A DNA stretch of 64,000 nucleotides from Bacteroidales bacterium (GTDB lineage: Bacteria; Bacteroidota; Bacteroidia; Bacteroidales; CG2-30-32-10), in NCBI GenBank assembly GCA_035353855.1, contig DAOQAK010000007.1, positions 1-64,000 on the forward strand, written 5' to 3'. How positions within the stretch are numbered: position 1 is the first letter of the stretch; every line of letters starts with the position of its first letter. Under the pieces are notes generated by a model. That model was not told the DNA's origin. It made no database searches and saw only the letters and a program-made list of their open reading frames with translations. The translations under genes and the position numbers were made by a program. Of this stretch, positions 52,046-60,952 are shown one piece after another.

Positions 52046-52867
52046 TTAAATTGAAGAGATCAATTCTTTCATCAGTCGGGTCATTTTCTTTTCAGCTTCA
52101 TTCGCAACTTTTATAACTTCTTCGTGCGATACTTCAACAATTTTTCCGGGCACACCCAAATCGGTAATTATTGAAATGGCAAAACACGGAATCGACATAT
52201 GCCTTGCAACAATAACTTCGGGAACCGTTGACATACCAACTGCATCAGCCCCGGTATTACGCATGCGCATATACTCCGCAGGAGTTTCAAAGCAAGGACC
52301 AGAAACCGATGCATAAACTCCGGTTTGATAATTTATCTTATGTTTTTTTGCAATTTCAATTGCTTTTTGAATCATAGATTTATCGTAAGCTTCGCTCATA
52401 TCAGGGAATCGTGGACCAAGCTCATTATAATTTTTCCCCATCAAAGGGTTATCGGGAAGCAAATTAATATGGTCGGTAATGATCATCAAATCGCCAATCT
52501 CAAAATCAGGATTAACACCACCGCTGGCATTGCTAACAAATAATTTTTTTATTCCTAAAAATTTCATTACACGTACAGGGAATGTAAGTTCTTTCATTGT
52601 ATAACCTTCGTAATAATGAAAGCGTCCCTGCATAGCAACAACTTTTTTTCCGCCAAGAATTCCAAAGATTAATTTTCCCGAATGCCCTTCAACTGTTGAC
52701 ACAGGAAAATTTGGAATGGTTTCATAAGCAAGGGTGTGTTGAATTTCAATTTCGTTAACTAACCCACCCAAACCTGTTCCGAGAATGATTCCTGTTTCAG
52801 GTTCAAATTTTATTTTTTGCTGAATGTAGGAAGAAGTTTCTTTAATTTTTTCAATCATGTTTTGCAT
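52046..52867 (-). CDS. Purine nucleoside phosphorylase (PNP-I family)
   Basis: 273-residue trimeric-type PNP. TGIILGTGLGGLV is the phosphate-binding start, GRFHYYEGY and VSNASGGVNPDFEIGDLM follow, and GPCFETPAEYMRMRNTGADAVGMSTVPEVIVARH contains the purine- and ribose-binding residues. Near the C-terminus the sequence reads ISIITDLG where most members of this family, including human PNP, have ITN. That Asn contacts N7/O6 of the base, and Asp there (as in MTA phosphorylase) favours 6-aminopurines, so adenosine or methylthioadenosine may be a substrate. It overlaps lpxK by 17 bp. Confidence 0.88.
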   Translation of the reverse strand: MQNMIEKIKETSSYIQQKIKFEPETGIILGTGLGGLVNEIEIQHTLAYETIPNFPVSTVEGHSGKLIFGILGGKKVVAMQGRFHYYEGYTMKELTFPVRVMKFLGIKKLFVSNASGGVNPDFEIGDLMIITDHINLLPDNPLMGKNYNELGPRFPDMSEAYDKSMIQKAIEIAKKHKINYQTGVYASVSGPCFETPAEYMRMRNTGADAVGMSTVPEVIVARHMSIPCFAISIITDLGVPGKIVEVSHEEVIKVANEAEKKMTRLMKELISSI

Positions 52868-53906
52868 AATCTGTCAATATTTTGTTAAACGTTTCTTTAT
52901 CCGTTGTTGAAAAATCAGTTTCAATTGGCGCAATGTATACCGGAAGTTTTTTTACAACCTCAACAATACCGGGCTTTTCCAATCGCATTGCATCTTTTTC
53001 TGTTGTTACAATAATTTTTTTAAGGGTTGCAAATTTATTAAAAGTTTCATGAATACGCATAAGGTCATTAACAGAATATTCATGATGGTCGTTAAAACGT
53101 ATTAAATGCACTTCTTCAAAATCTTTTTTCAAATGTTTGATAAGCGGTGAAGGGCTTGCTATTCCTGCGAAAAGCAAAACTAAAGTTTTGCTTTTCGCAT
53201 CATTAAATTCTGTTCCATCATTCAGGCTTTTCAACTCTGAATATTTTATGAAGCTGAAGAGAATTTTACAACTTTTATTTCTTGATGAAATTTTTTTCGA
53301 GATTTTTTTTCTTTCATTCTCGTTTAAATCAGAAGGACATTTCGTAACCACAATAACATCTGCTCTTGCCGCACCAACAGCCGACTCCCGCAACGTCCCC
53401 GAAGGAAATAAAAAATCGCGGGTAAATATTTTTTTATAATCGGTTAGCAAAACATTCAAGCCGGCTTTGACTTTCCGGTGTTGATAAGCATCATCAAGAA
53501 TTATGATTTCAGTTTCTTTTTTCTTTTCAACAATTTTATTTATCCCGGTTTTCCTGTCTTCGCAAACCGTTACAAACACATCAGGAAATTTATTTTTGAA
53601 TTGTTTTGGTTCATCACCACATTCTTCAAACGATGAATTGACAAGTACTTCAGCAAAACCCTTTGTTTTCCTTTTATATCCCCGACTTAAAGTTGCAACA
53701 TGAAAATTATTTTTTAAAAATTTTATGATGTATTCTGTCATTGGGCTTTTACCAGTTCCACCAAGACTTAAATTTCCAACACAAATAGTTTTTAAAGGGG
53801 GAGCATATGATGCTTTCCAGCGCCAGTCGTACATTTTATTCCTGCACAAAGTAACGAGCCAATACAAAAAAGTAAATGGGAATAATATTACTGTTCTAAA
53901 ATTCAT
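52851..53906 (-). CDS. lpxK: Tetraacyldisaccharide 4'-kinase
   Basis: 351-residue LpxK, which phosphorylates the 4' position of the lipid A precursor at the inner membrane. One N-terminal membrane helix (VILFPFTFLYWLVTLC) is followed by the P-loop VGNLSLGGTGKSPMTEYI and DDAYQHRKVKAGLNVLL, a characteristic block. ATG 53906 is chosen since a longer frame beginning at 54014 would overlap the divergent Nif3-like gene and adds an unrelated basic leader. Confidence 0.93.
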   Translation of the reverse strand: MNFRTVILFPFTFLYWLVTLCRNKMYDWRWKASYAPPLKTICVGNLSLGGTGKSPMTEYIIKFLKNNFHVATLSRGYKRKTKGFAEVLVNSSFEECGDEPKQFKNKFPDVFVTVCEDRKTGINKIVEKKKETEIIILDDAYQHRKVKAGLNVLLTDYKKIFTRDFLFPSGTLRESAVGAARADVIVVTKCPSDLNENERKKISKKISSRNKSCKILFSFIKYSELKSLNDGTEFNDAKSKTLVLLFAGIASPSPLIKHLKKDFEEVHLIRFNDHHEYSVNDLMRIHETFNKFATLKKIIVTTEKDAMRLEKPGIVEVVKKLPVYIAPIETDFSTTDKETFNKILTDYAKHD

Positions 53907-53959
53907 ACGATAAAAGTACAAAAAGCTTTTATAACAAATTAAGAATTCATGAATAACTG

Positions 53960-53989
53960 TTTGTTTAACTTTTATTTTAATTATTTTTG
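53960..53989 (+). promoter_or_regulatory. Promoter of the Nif3-like/zinc-ribbon operon
   Basis: TTTG (53960-53963), 18 nt, TATTTTTG (53982-53989), consensus match ending 13 bp upstream of the ATG at 54003, so the 5' leader would be about 10 nt. Confidence 0.65.
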
Positions 53990-54002
53990 AAAAAAGTTTT
54001 AT

Positions 54003-55097
54003 ATGAAAATTCACAAAATCACATCATTCCTCGAAAGCATAGCACCGCTTGCATTGCAGGAATCGTATGATAATTCAGGTTTGATAATTGGCAACCCTAA
54101 TGACGAAGTTTCGAAAGCCCTGATTACGCTTGATGTTACCGAAGAAATCATTGATGAAGCCATTTCAAAAAAATGTCAGTTAATTATTTCGCATCATCCT
54201 TTGATTTTCGGAAATATCAGCAAAATTCGCCCCGATAACTATACCGGCAAATGTATCATAAAAGCAATAAAAAATAATATCTCAATTTATGCCATACACA
54301 CAAATTTCGACAATATTGACAATGGCGTAAATGCTGCGCTTTGCAACAAAATAGGACTAATCAATTGCAGAATCTTAAAACCTAAGAAAAATATTCTTAA
54401 AAAATTAGTCACATTTTGCCCGACAAAACATGCTGATAAAGTTCGGAAAGCCTTATTTGATAACGGAACCGGACACATAGGCAATTACGATTCGTGCAGC
54501 TATAATATCGAAGGTTTTGGAACTTTCCGCGCCCTCGGAAACACGAATCCCTTTGTTGGCGAAGCATTCAAACTTCATAAAGAAAATGAAATACGTATTG
54601 AAACCATTTTTCCCGCTTATCTTGAAAGAAATATTTTAAAAGCTTTATTTGCTTCACATCCTTACGAAGAAGTGGCTTACGATATTTATCCCCTTGAAAA
54701 TTCTTTCAATAAAGCAGGAGAAGGAATGATTGGAGAACTAGAGAAATCTATGACTTCAAATGATTTTTTCAAAAAAATAAAATCAGACCTAAAAATTCCT
54801 GTTATCAGGCATAATAATAAATTAAATAAAAAAATCAAAAAAGTTGCAGTATGCGGAGGTTCCGGAAGTTTTCTTGTTAAAGACGCTATTTTTGCCGGTG
54901 CCGATGCTTTTCTTACATCTGATATAAAATATCATAACTTTTTCGATGGCGATAACTCTTTGATAATAGCTGATATCGGGCATTACGAGAGCGAACAGTT
55001 TATGAAAGAAATTTTATATGAGCAACTTAATAAAAAATTTCCTACATTTGCAGTCCTAATTTCAAAGTTGAATACAAATCCTGTAAAATATTATTAA
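54003..55097 (+). CDS. Nif3-like dinuclear metal-centre protein
   Basis: 364-residue Nif3/YbgI/YqfO family protein. ESYDNSGLIIGNP, LIISHHPLIFG, IYAIHTNFDNIDNGVNAAL and, late in the sequence, DIGHYESEQF supply the metal-binding His and Asp/Glu. A middle insertion (about 130-230) is the PII/CutA-like YqfO domain, as in B. cereus YqfO. The family forms toroidal hexamers; it has been linked to GTP cyclohydrolase-like activity, not firmly established. Ten bp separate it from the zinc-ribbon gene, a partnership seen in many bacteria. Confidence 0.9.
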   Translation: MKIHKITSFLESIAPLALQESYDNSGLIIGNPNDEVSKALITLDVTEEIIDEAISKKCQLIISHHPLIFGNISKIRPDNYTGKCIIKAIKNNISIYAIHTNFDNIDNGVNAALCNKIGLINCRILKPKKNILKKLVTFCPTKHADKVRKALFDNGTGHIGNYDSCSYNIEGFGTFRALGNTNPFVGEAFKLHKENEIRIETIFPAYLERNILKALFASHPYEEVAYDIYPLENSFNKAGEGMIGELEKSMTSNDFFKKIKSDLKIPVIRHNNKLNKKIKKVAVCGGSGSFLVKDAIFAGADAFLTSDIKYHNFFDGDNSLIIADIGHYESEQFMKEILYEQLNKKFPTFAVLISKLNTNPVKYY

Positions 55098-55107
55098 GAT
55101 TAACAGT

Positions 55108-55935
55108 ATGAGTAAAGTAACAAAAAGCGCAATGGACCCAGCATTAAATGCTGAATTAAATACTAAAGAAATCGGAAGTAATAAAGCCGATTTAGATGAA
55201 AAAAACGAAGCTTCTGTTGAAAAGAAACTAAGGGCATTATTTAATTTACAAATTATCGATTCACAGATTGATAAAATTCGCAGCATCCGTGGAGAATTAC
55301 CTTTGGAAGTTCAGGACCTTGAAGATGATATAGCAGGTATTCAAACACGTATCGATAATTATACAAGCGAAGTTAATACACTCGAAGAATCCATAAATGA
55401 GAAGAAAAACGCAATTAAGCAATGTCAGGTTCTCATAAAAAAATACGAAGCACAGCAATCAAACGTAAGAAACAATAGGGAATACGATTCTTTATCAAAA
55501 GAAATTGAATTCCAGAATCTCGAGATACAGTTATGCGAAAAACGCATTAAAGAATTTAAAACTAATCTGGAAGCCAAAAAAGAAGTTATTGAAAAATCAA
55601 CAAAACAACTGGAAGAAAAGCTTAGTGAAGTTGATATTAAAAAAAGTGAGTTAGCTGACATTGTAGTTGAAACAGAGAAAGAAGAAGTAACATTACTCAC
55701 CCGTTCCCAGGAAAATGCACGTATTATTGAAGAAAGACTTTTACAAGCCTATAAAAAAATCCGGAAAAATGCACGCAATGGCTTAGCCGTTGTTATTGTT
55801 GAGCGTGATGCTTGCGGTGGTTGTTTCAATAAAATCCCACCTCAACGTCAGCTTGATATACGTATTCATAAAAAAATTATCGTTTGTGAATATTGCGGAC
55901 GTATCCTTGTCGACCCCGAAATAGCAAAATCATAA
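55108..55935 (+). CDS. Coiled-coil zinc-ribbon protein (zf-RING_7 type)
   Basis: 275 residues. A disordered, charged N-terminus of about 40 residues is followed by a long antiparallel coiled coil (about 45-220) and a C-terminal C4 zinc ribbon: ACGGCFNKIPPQRQLDI and IVCEYCGRILVDPE (CxxC...CxxC). This is the CdsZ-like/zf-RING_7 family, commonly encoded beside Nif3-like proteins. Its proposed role is as an RNA- or ribosome-associated factor; that is inference. A terminator follows 8 bp after the stop. Confidence 0.87.
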   Translation: MSKVTKSAMDPALNAELNTKEIGSNKADLDEKNEASVEKKLRALFNLQIIDSQIDKIRSIRGELPLEVQDLEDDIAGIQTRIDNYTSEVNTLEESINEKKNAIKQCQVLIKKYEAQQSNVRNNREYDSLSKEIEFQNLEIQLCEKRIKEFKTNLEAKKEVIEKSTKQLEEKLSEVDIKKSELADIVVETEKEEVTLLTRSQENARIIEERLLQAYKKIRKNARNGLAVVIVERDACGGCFNKIPPQRQLDIRIHKKIIVCEYCGRILVDPEIAKS

Positions 55936-55942
55936 AACTATT

Positions 55943-55972
55943 AAAAGAAGAGTGAATACTCTTCTTTTTTTT
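55943..55972 (+). terminator. Rho-independent terminator
   Basis: AAGAAGAGT (55945-55953), GAAT loop, ACTCTTCTT (55958-55966), then a T-run to 55972. It closes the Nif3-like/zinc-ribbon operon; the next ATG is at 55981, with no room for a normal promoter between. Confidence 0.85.
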
Positions 55973-55980
55973 CATTAGTC

Positions 55981-57480
55981 ATGAAAAAAAACTTTATCAT
56001 CTTTTTGCTGTTTGTTCTATTCAGTAATTTTTCGTTTGCATCATTCAACTTTAATAAAAATTGTAAAAATGCTTATGAAAAAATAATAAGCCTCCGATTT
56101 GATGAAGGAAAATTATTACTTGATTCTGAAAAAATAGTTAATCCCTCTAATAAAATCGTTATTTATCTTGAAGATTATATTGATTTTCTAAAACTTGTCA
56201 TTTCAGAAAACACTACACTCTACAATAAATTAAAGGAAAATATAGATATACGGATTGATAAAATTGAAGAACAGGAAGAAGAATCACCTTATTACAAATA
56301 TTGCCTTGCCGAAATAAACCTGCATTGGGCTTTTGTGCGTATGAAATTTCAGGATTATATTACATCTGCAGGAGAAATAAGAAGGGCATATAAACTACTT
56401 GTAGAAAATCAGGAGGATTATCCAAGTTTTGTTCCTAATTATAAAGGATTAGGGTTATTGCATTCTTTAATCGGAACTATTCCAGATGAATTCAGTTGGG
56501 CAACTAACTTGATAGGGATCTCGGGAACTATAACTCAAGGTGTTAATGAACTTACAGCAGTATTATCAACAGCAATCAAAAATCCAGAATATAAATACCT
56601 GAAAACTGAAAGTATTTTCTTACTAACATTTATTCAACTTAATCTTCAAAGTGATAAAGATGCCGCTTTAAAATTAGGTAAATATCTTGATGATTCAGAA
56701 TATAAAGATCTGGCAAAAACAAATCCTTTATTATGTTATGCTGCTGCAAGTGTTGCTTTAAAAACAGGCTCCAATGATAAAGCTATTGAAATTTTACTTT
56801 CCCGGCCAACAAGCAAGGAATATTATCCTTTCTATTACCTTGATTACATTACAGGAGTTGCAAAACTAAACAGACTTGATTTTGACGCATATAAATATTT
56901 GTACAGTTACCTGATGAATTTTAAAGGGCTTAATTATATAAAAGCAGCTTACCAAAAACTGGCATGGTACTACCTTGTAAATAACAACACTTCTAAATAT
57001 CAGGAAAAAATAGCTTTTGCAGTTACATTGGGTTCTTCAATTGTTGACGAAGACAAACAAGCACTTGCTGAAGGGAAAAACAAAACGGTTCCTAACATAA
57101 GACTTTTGAAAGCGCGTTTACTATTCGACGGGAGCTATTATCAAAAAGCTTTAGATATGCTTCAGGAAAAACTCCCAAGCAATTATTGCACTACAACAAA
57201 AGATTTCCTTGAATATACTTATCGCACTGGTCGCATTTATGATGAATGGGGATATGATTTAAAAGCAATACCTTTTTATGACCTAACAGTCAAAAACGGA
57301 AAATCATCCACTTACTATTTTGCAGCAAATTCAGCTTTACATTTAGGAATGATTTATGAAAATCAAAACAATAAGAAAAAAGCTTTATATTATTACGAAC
57401 TTTGCAACCAAATGAAAAATACCGAATATAAAAACAGTATCAATCAAAAGGCAAAAGCAGGTATTAATAGGCTGAAGTAA
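55981..57480 (+). CDS. Exported TPR-like protein of unknown function
   Basis: 499 residues with a clear signal peptide (KKNFIIFLLFVLFSNFSFA). The remainder is alpha-helical, with TPR-like units near the N-terminus (RFDEGKLLLDSEKIV), centre (KFQDYITSAGEIRRAYKLL) and C-terminus (AANSALHLGMIYENQNNKKKALYYYEL). The family is not one I can name; many Bacteroidota encode similar periplasmic TPR proteins. Transcription may depend on read-through of the terminator just upstream, because a promoter is not visible in the 9-bp gap. Leader-less initiation within zinc-ribbon coding sequence is another possibility. Confidence 0.75.
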   Translation: MKKNFIIFLLFVLFSNFSFASFNFNKNCKNAYEKIISLRFDEGKLLLDSEKIVNPSNKIVIYLEDYIDFLKLVISENTTLYNKLKENIDIRIDKIEEQEEESPYYKYCLAEINLHWAFVRMKFQDYITSAGEIRRAYKLLVENQEDYPSFVPNYKGLGLLHSLIGTIPDEFSWATNLIGISGTITQGVNELTAVLSTAIKNPEYKYLKTESIFLLTFIQLNLQSDKDAALKLGKYLDDSEYKDLAKTNPLLCYAAASVALKTGSNDKAIEILLSRPTSKEYYPFYYLDYITGVAKLNRLDFDAYKYLYSYLMNFKGLNYIKAAYQKLAWYYLVNNNTSKYQEKIAFAVTLGSSIVDEDKQALAEGKNKTVPNIRLLKARLLFDGSYYQKALDMLQEKLPSNYCTTTKDFLEYTYRTGRIYDEWGYDLKAIPFYDLTVKNGKSSTYYFAANSALHLGMIYENQNNKKKALYYYELCNQMKNTEYKNSINQKAKAGINRLK

Positions 57481-57510
57481 TAAGAATTATGTTCGAACTT
57501 TATATAAAAT

Positions 57511-57540
57511 AAAAAAAGCCGGGAAGCATTTCACCGGCTA
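57511..57540 (-). terminator. Terminator of the OmpP1-like gene
   Basis: On the minus strand AGCCGG (57539-57534), an 11-nt loop, CCGGCT (57522-57517), followed by seven T (57517-57511). It lies 25 bp past the porin-like stop. The plus side has no T-run. Confidence 0.85.
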
Positions 57541-57564
57541 TTAATTAACTAACACCAAAAAGCA

Positions 57565-59010
57565 CTAAAACCTAAACCCTAAAGTCATTAAAAAATTATG
57601 TGAAGTTTTTTCTAAACTTGCAGGATTAAGAACATCATAATTATATAAATAATAATCTTCATTTGAAATAGAGTATGCATATGCAAAATCTATAAAAAAT
57701 CCTTTTTCTATTATTCCAAAACCTCCTGAAAATACTGTTTTCTTTCCATCGTTAATGTTCGATTTATATGGACTTCCATATATAGCATAACCTCCTCTTA
57801 AACTGAACAATCCAAAAACAGCTTCTGCACCTAAACGAATATTATTTTGAGCTTTGTATTTTGCCTGAATTTTATCATTTTCATCAAAAAAACTATAATC
57901 GTTTGCACGTAATCTAGCTTCAGAATAGTCAATAAATTCATAATCAGCACTTATTATACCACGCTTTGCTATTTGAACAGCAATACTTCCAATAGCTCTC
58001 ATAGGAGAATTAAGAGAAAAATTATATTCGCCATTTGGAGAGTCAGAAGAATATTTTTCTCCATTATCAAAAGAAGAATTCATTTTGCTTGACCATGTTT
58101 CATTTAGATTATAAAAGGTAGGAGTATGAACAGCTGCACCTATCTTAACTTTAAGCATCTCTACATCAACAGGGACATAAATTATTCCAAATTTAAAATT
58201 AAAACCTGTTCCCGATGTATTAACTTCTTCATGATATGTAAACGATTTAAATCCAGAAATTGAATCAACATCATCAGCTTCACTATAAGATGATAATTCA
58301 TGATACCTTAAATAAGGAAAGCCAATGGTTCCTCCTATATAAAACTTATTATTATAATTAGCACCTAACGAAAATACCATTTCCTGCTGAGCTCCTGTTG
58401 TTTCAATAGATTTTCTTTGTAAAATACCTCCATTTGGCACATTTGAAAAATAAGTTGTACCACCAATGGTATCAAGTAAGTATGTATTAAATGCCAGCTG
58501 AGTATCAAATACGCCAAGCTCATCCGAAGCTATACCCTGCGCATTCTCTAGATATACACTCATTAATGAACTATTTATATTTGATCCTTTGATATCAACC
58601 CTATTATGAAAATTATTATAACGATTTAAACCAAAACCAAAATTAACTGATTTCCAACTATTTTCATTATTATTGTTGGTCTTAAAAGCATAAACCATTC
58701 CAATATTACTGAAATTAAAGTTGTATTTTTCGTCTTTTGATGCAGTTCCATTATAAGTAGATGATGTTTTACTATTATAAATCGATGGGGTAAAGGTAAA
58801 TTCATTTTTCCTGAATACACCAATACCAGCAGGGTTAGTTGAAAGTGTAGAAAAATCAGCACCAATAGCGCCAAAAGCTCCACCCATACTAGTATACCTG
58901 GCCGTTCCGCCAAAACCAATCATAGAATATCTTAAAGCATCTACATTGTTTTGTGCAAAAGAAGTCATCGAGATTATGATGACTAGTGTGCTTATTATTA
59001 ATCTTTTCAT
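57565..59010 (-). CDS. OmpP1/FadL-like outer membrane protein
   Basis: 481 residues from the ATG giving KRLIISTLVIIISMTSFA, a signal peptide. GGTARYTSMGGAFGAIGADFSTLSTNPAGIGVF is the conserved N-terminal FadL/TodX-type hatch region (TSMGGA, NPAG). Alternating beta-strand sequence continues to a C-terminal Phe (LMTLGFRF), as expected for a BAM substrate. FadL-type barrels import hydrophobic compounds; the ligand here is unknown. The gene follows the Ser/Thr-rich lipoprotein after about 26 bp and shares its transcript, ending at the terminator at 57511-57540. Confidence 0.85.
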   Translation of the reverse strand: MKRLIISTLVIIISMTSFAQNNVDALRYSMIGFGGTARYTSMGGAFGAIGADFSTLSTNPAGIGVFRKNEFTFTPSIYNSKTSSTYNGTASKDEKYNFNFSNIGMVYAFKTNNNNENSWKSVNFGFGLNRYNNFHNRVDIKGSNINSSLMSVYLENAQGIASDELGVFDTQLAFNTYLLDTIGGTTYFSNVPNGGILQRKSIETTGAQQEMVFSLGANYNNKFYIGGTIGFPYLRYHELSSYSEADDVDSISGFKSFTYHEEVNTSGTGFNFKFGIIYVPVDVEMLKVKIGAAVHTPTFYNLNETWSSKMNSSFDNGEKYSSDSPNGEYNFSLNSPMRAIGSIAVQIAKRGIISADYEFIDYSEARLRANDYSFFDENDKIQAKYKAQNNIRLGAEAVFGLFSLRGGYAIYGSPYKSNINDGKKTVFSGGFGIIEKGFFIDFAYAYSISNEDYYLYNYDVLNPASLEKTSHNFLMTLGFRF

Positions 59011-59036
59011 AGTTTTAATCATTAATGATTATTCAA

Positions 59037-60836
59037 TTATTTCCTCTTGCTTCCAGTATTCCCTATACTAGATCTGGATGAACTACTAGATGATGAACTG
59101 GAACTCTTTGGTGTCGAATAGGAACTACTTGATGATTTTGGTGTAGAGTAGCTATTACTTGATGACTTAGGTGTTGAGTAACTATTGGTTGATGATTTTG
59201 GAGTTGAATAGCTGTTATTTGAGTTATAGTTCGAATTTGATGTACTACTCTTACTTGGAGTGCTATATGATTTTGGAGATGTAGTACTTGATTTTGGAGT
59301 AGTTGAACTAGGTGTCGAATATGTCTTCGGTTTCGAATAATACTGGTTAGATTTAGGCTCAGTATACGTTGGTGAAGAATACGTCTTTGGTTTTGAATAA
59401 GTAGATTGCGTTGTAGTTGTAGGCGTTGTTGTTTTACTTTTAGGAATACTGTACTGAGAATTAACTGTATTGGTTGATGTAGTATTCTTACTTTTTGGCA
59501 TTGTATACTGATTACTTGTAGGTGTAGTGCTAGAATTAACAGTATTAGTTGTTGTTGTACTCTTACTCTTCGGAATTGAATATTGATTACTTACATTAGT
59601 ATTAGTAGTAGTTGTTGTTGGAATTACGGTATTAGAATTTTCGATAGTATTTGTTGTAGTTTTATCCTTAGGAATTACTAATGGATTGGTATTGGTAGTT
59701 GAGCTTACATCTTTATCTTTTACCGGAACAACATCTAATGCGGGAATACTTGTTGTTGAAGTTTGATTGGTAGGGGTTTTATCCAAATGTATAGTCTGCG
59801 GTGTAGTTTCAACACTATTTAAAGTTGGTAAATTTGAATTACTTGTATTTACAGTGTTTTTACTTTTGTCAATCGTAACTGTAGATAATGAACCATTATT
59901 TAAATTACTACCAACAGTATTGTGGGTATTATTGGTTGTGGTTTGGCTTTTTGATTTATCAATCAAAGCTGTTTCATATTTATCACCAAAAGTAATACTG
60001 TTACTATTAGTAGACATTGAACCCGATAAATCATTTTTAGGACCATAGTAATATGAGTTACCATCAAAGCTGTTATAATAATTATCGCTGGCACCGGCAT
60101 AATAACCATTCCAATAGCCATCCCAATAGCCATTATAATAGCCATGATTATATCCACCCCACCCATAATAAGGTGAATAACCCCAATATCCGGGGTAACC
60201 CCAACCACAATACCAACCCCAATGTGGATAACCGAATCCCCAATTACTATAATACCCGCCCCAATAAGGTTCATAATAGCAATAATATGAAGGATACCAC
60301 CAAGGCGAACCACAATAAATGCTTATTCCCCAATCCCATGGGTTATATGTATACCAATAGTAATCGGTGTAATAATCATGATAATAATCATACCCATAGT
60401 TATGATGAAATCTTTTTATACGTGCAGAATATTCATAATCATAATAATCGTCATAATAATAATTATTGGTAACTTCAGTTGGGTTACCATTTTCATCATA
60501 ATACGTTTCACTTGTAGAATAATTTATTTTTTCATTGGAATACTTTGTATTTCCTGTATCATTAGCAGTAGCTTGTACTTCTTCTGTTGAATTTTCAGTA
60601 TTTTCGTTGGGTGTAACTGCATTATTTTCTGTTATTTCTTTATTCGTTGAATAATTTTTGGGATTATCTGCTTTACTTTCAGTTTGAGTGGAAGGTGAAG
60701 TAGTAGTTGTAACTGTAGCAGCAGCATCTTTTTTAGAATAATACACATCATCATACATCGAACGGGTTTGATATGATGTTTTGCAGGCTGTAAGTAACAG
60801 TGCTGCAGATGCTAATATCAATAAATACTTTTTCAT
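59037..60836 (-). CDS. Lipoprotein with Tyr/Gly/Trp-rich core and Ser/Thr/Pro-rich repeats
   Basis: 599 residues. Lipoprotein signal KKYLLILASAALLLTACKTS (lipobox LTAC). After a Thr/Asn/Glu-rich stretch comes a block dense in Tyr, Gly and Trp (about residues 110-255, for example GFGYPHWGWYCGWGYPGYWG), then about 300 residues rich in Ser, Thr, Asn, Lys and Pro with a repeated YSTPKS or YSIPKS motif. Four exact-length 30-bp DNA repeats encode part of it (59101-59220). I do not know the family; it looks like a surface-exposed, possibly glycosylated or adhesive protein. It is expressed with the OmpP1-like gene. The ATG at 60836 is chosen for the lipoprotein signal. Confidence 0.8.
   Translation of the reverse strand: MKKYLLILASAALLLTACKTSYQTRSMYDDVYYSKKDAAATVTTTTSPSTQTESKADNPKNYSTNKEITENNAVTPNENTENSTEEVQATANDTGNTKYSNEKINYSTSETYYDENGNPTEVTNNYYYDDYYDYEYSARIKRFHHNYGYDYYHDYYTDYYWYTYNPWDWGISIYCGSPWWYPSYYCYYEPYWGGYYSNWGFGYPHWGWYCGWGYPGYWGYSPYYGWGGYNHGYYNGYWDGYWNGYYAGASDNYYNSFDGNSYYYGPKNDLSGSMSTNSNSITFGDKYETALIDKSKSQTTTNNTHNTVGSNLNNGSLSTVTIDKSKNTVNTSNSNLPTLNSVETTPQTIHLDKTPTNQTSTTSIPALDVVPVKDKDVSSTTNTNPLVIPKDKTTTNTIENSNTVIPTTTTTNTNVSNQYSIPKSKSTTTTNTVNSSTTPTSNQYTMPKSKNTTSTNTVNSQYSIPKSKTTTPTTTTQSTYSKPKTYSSPTYTEPKSNQYYSKPKTYSTPSSTTPKSSTTSPKSYSTPSKSSTSNSNYNSNNSYSTPKSSTNSYSTPKSSSNSYSTPKSSSSSYSTPKSSSSSSSSSSRSSIGNTGSKRK
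59101..59220. repeat. Four tandem 30-bp coding repeats
   Basis: Units 59101-59130, 59131-59160, 59161-59190 and 59191-59220 keep exact 30-bp register, each encoding a variant of SxSYSTPKSS. Third-position differences show they are not newly copied. Such arrays can gain or lose units by slippage. Confidence 0.8.
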
Positions 60837-60859
60837 ATAATGGTTCTCCTTTTGATTAT

Positions 60860-60867
60860 CAAAATTA
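60860..60867 (-). promoter_or_regulatory. Possible -7 element of the lipoprotein-OmpP1 operon
   Basis: The minus strand reads TAATTTTG here, a TAnnTTTG match 24 bp upstream of the ATG at 60836. No clear TTTG is present at the expected -33 distance, so support is partial. Confidence 0.45.
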
Positions 60868-60952
60868 TATTCTTTGTTTAACATTTGTTTATTTTCTATT
60901 TTTGTTAAATAATTCTTCATATATATTTACAAATATCATACCAAGAATACTT

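Noticed and set aside
53907..54014. 36-codon N-terminal extension of LpxK
   Set aside because: It overlaps the start of the divergent Nif3-like gene and its promoter; the ATG at 53906 precedes the normal membrane helix.
59767..60590. Open frames opposite and in other frames of the Tyr-rich lipoprotein, rich in His/Asn or Ile/Val
   Set aside because: Composition is explained by shifted reading of the Tyr-Gly-Trp and repeat codons.
60800..60952. 51-residue hydrophobic extension of ProS
   Set aside because: It overlaps the divergent lipoprotein start and is absent from prolyl-tRNA synthetases.
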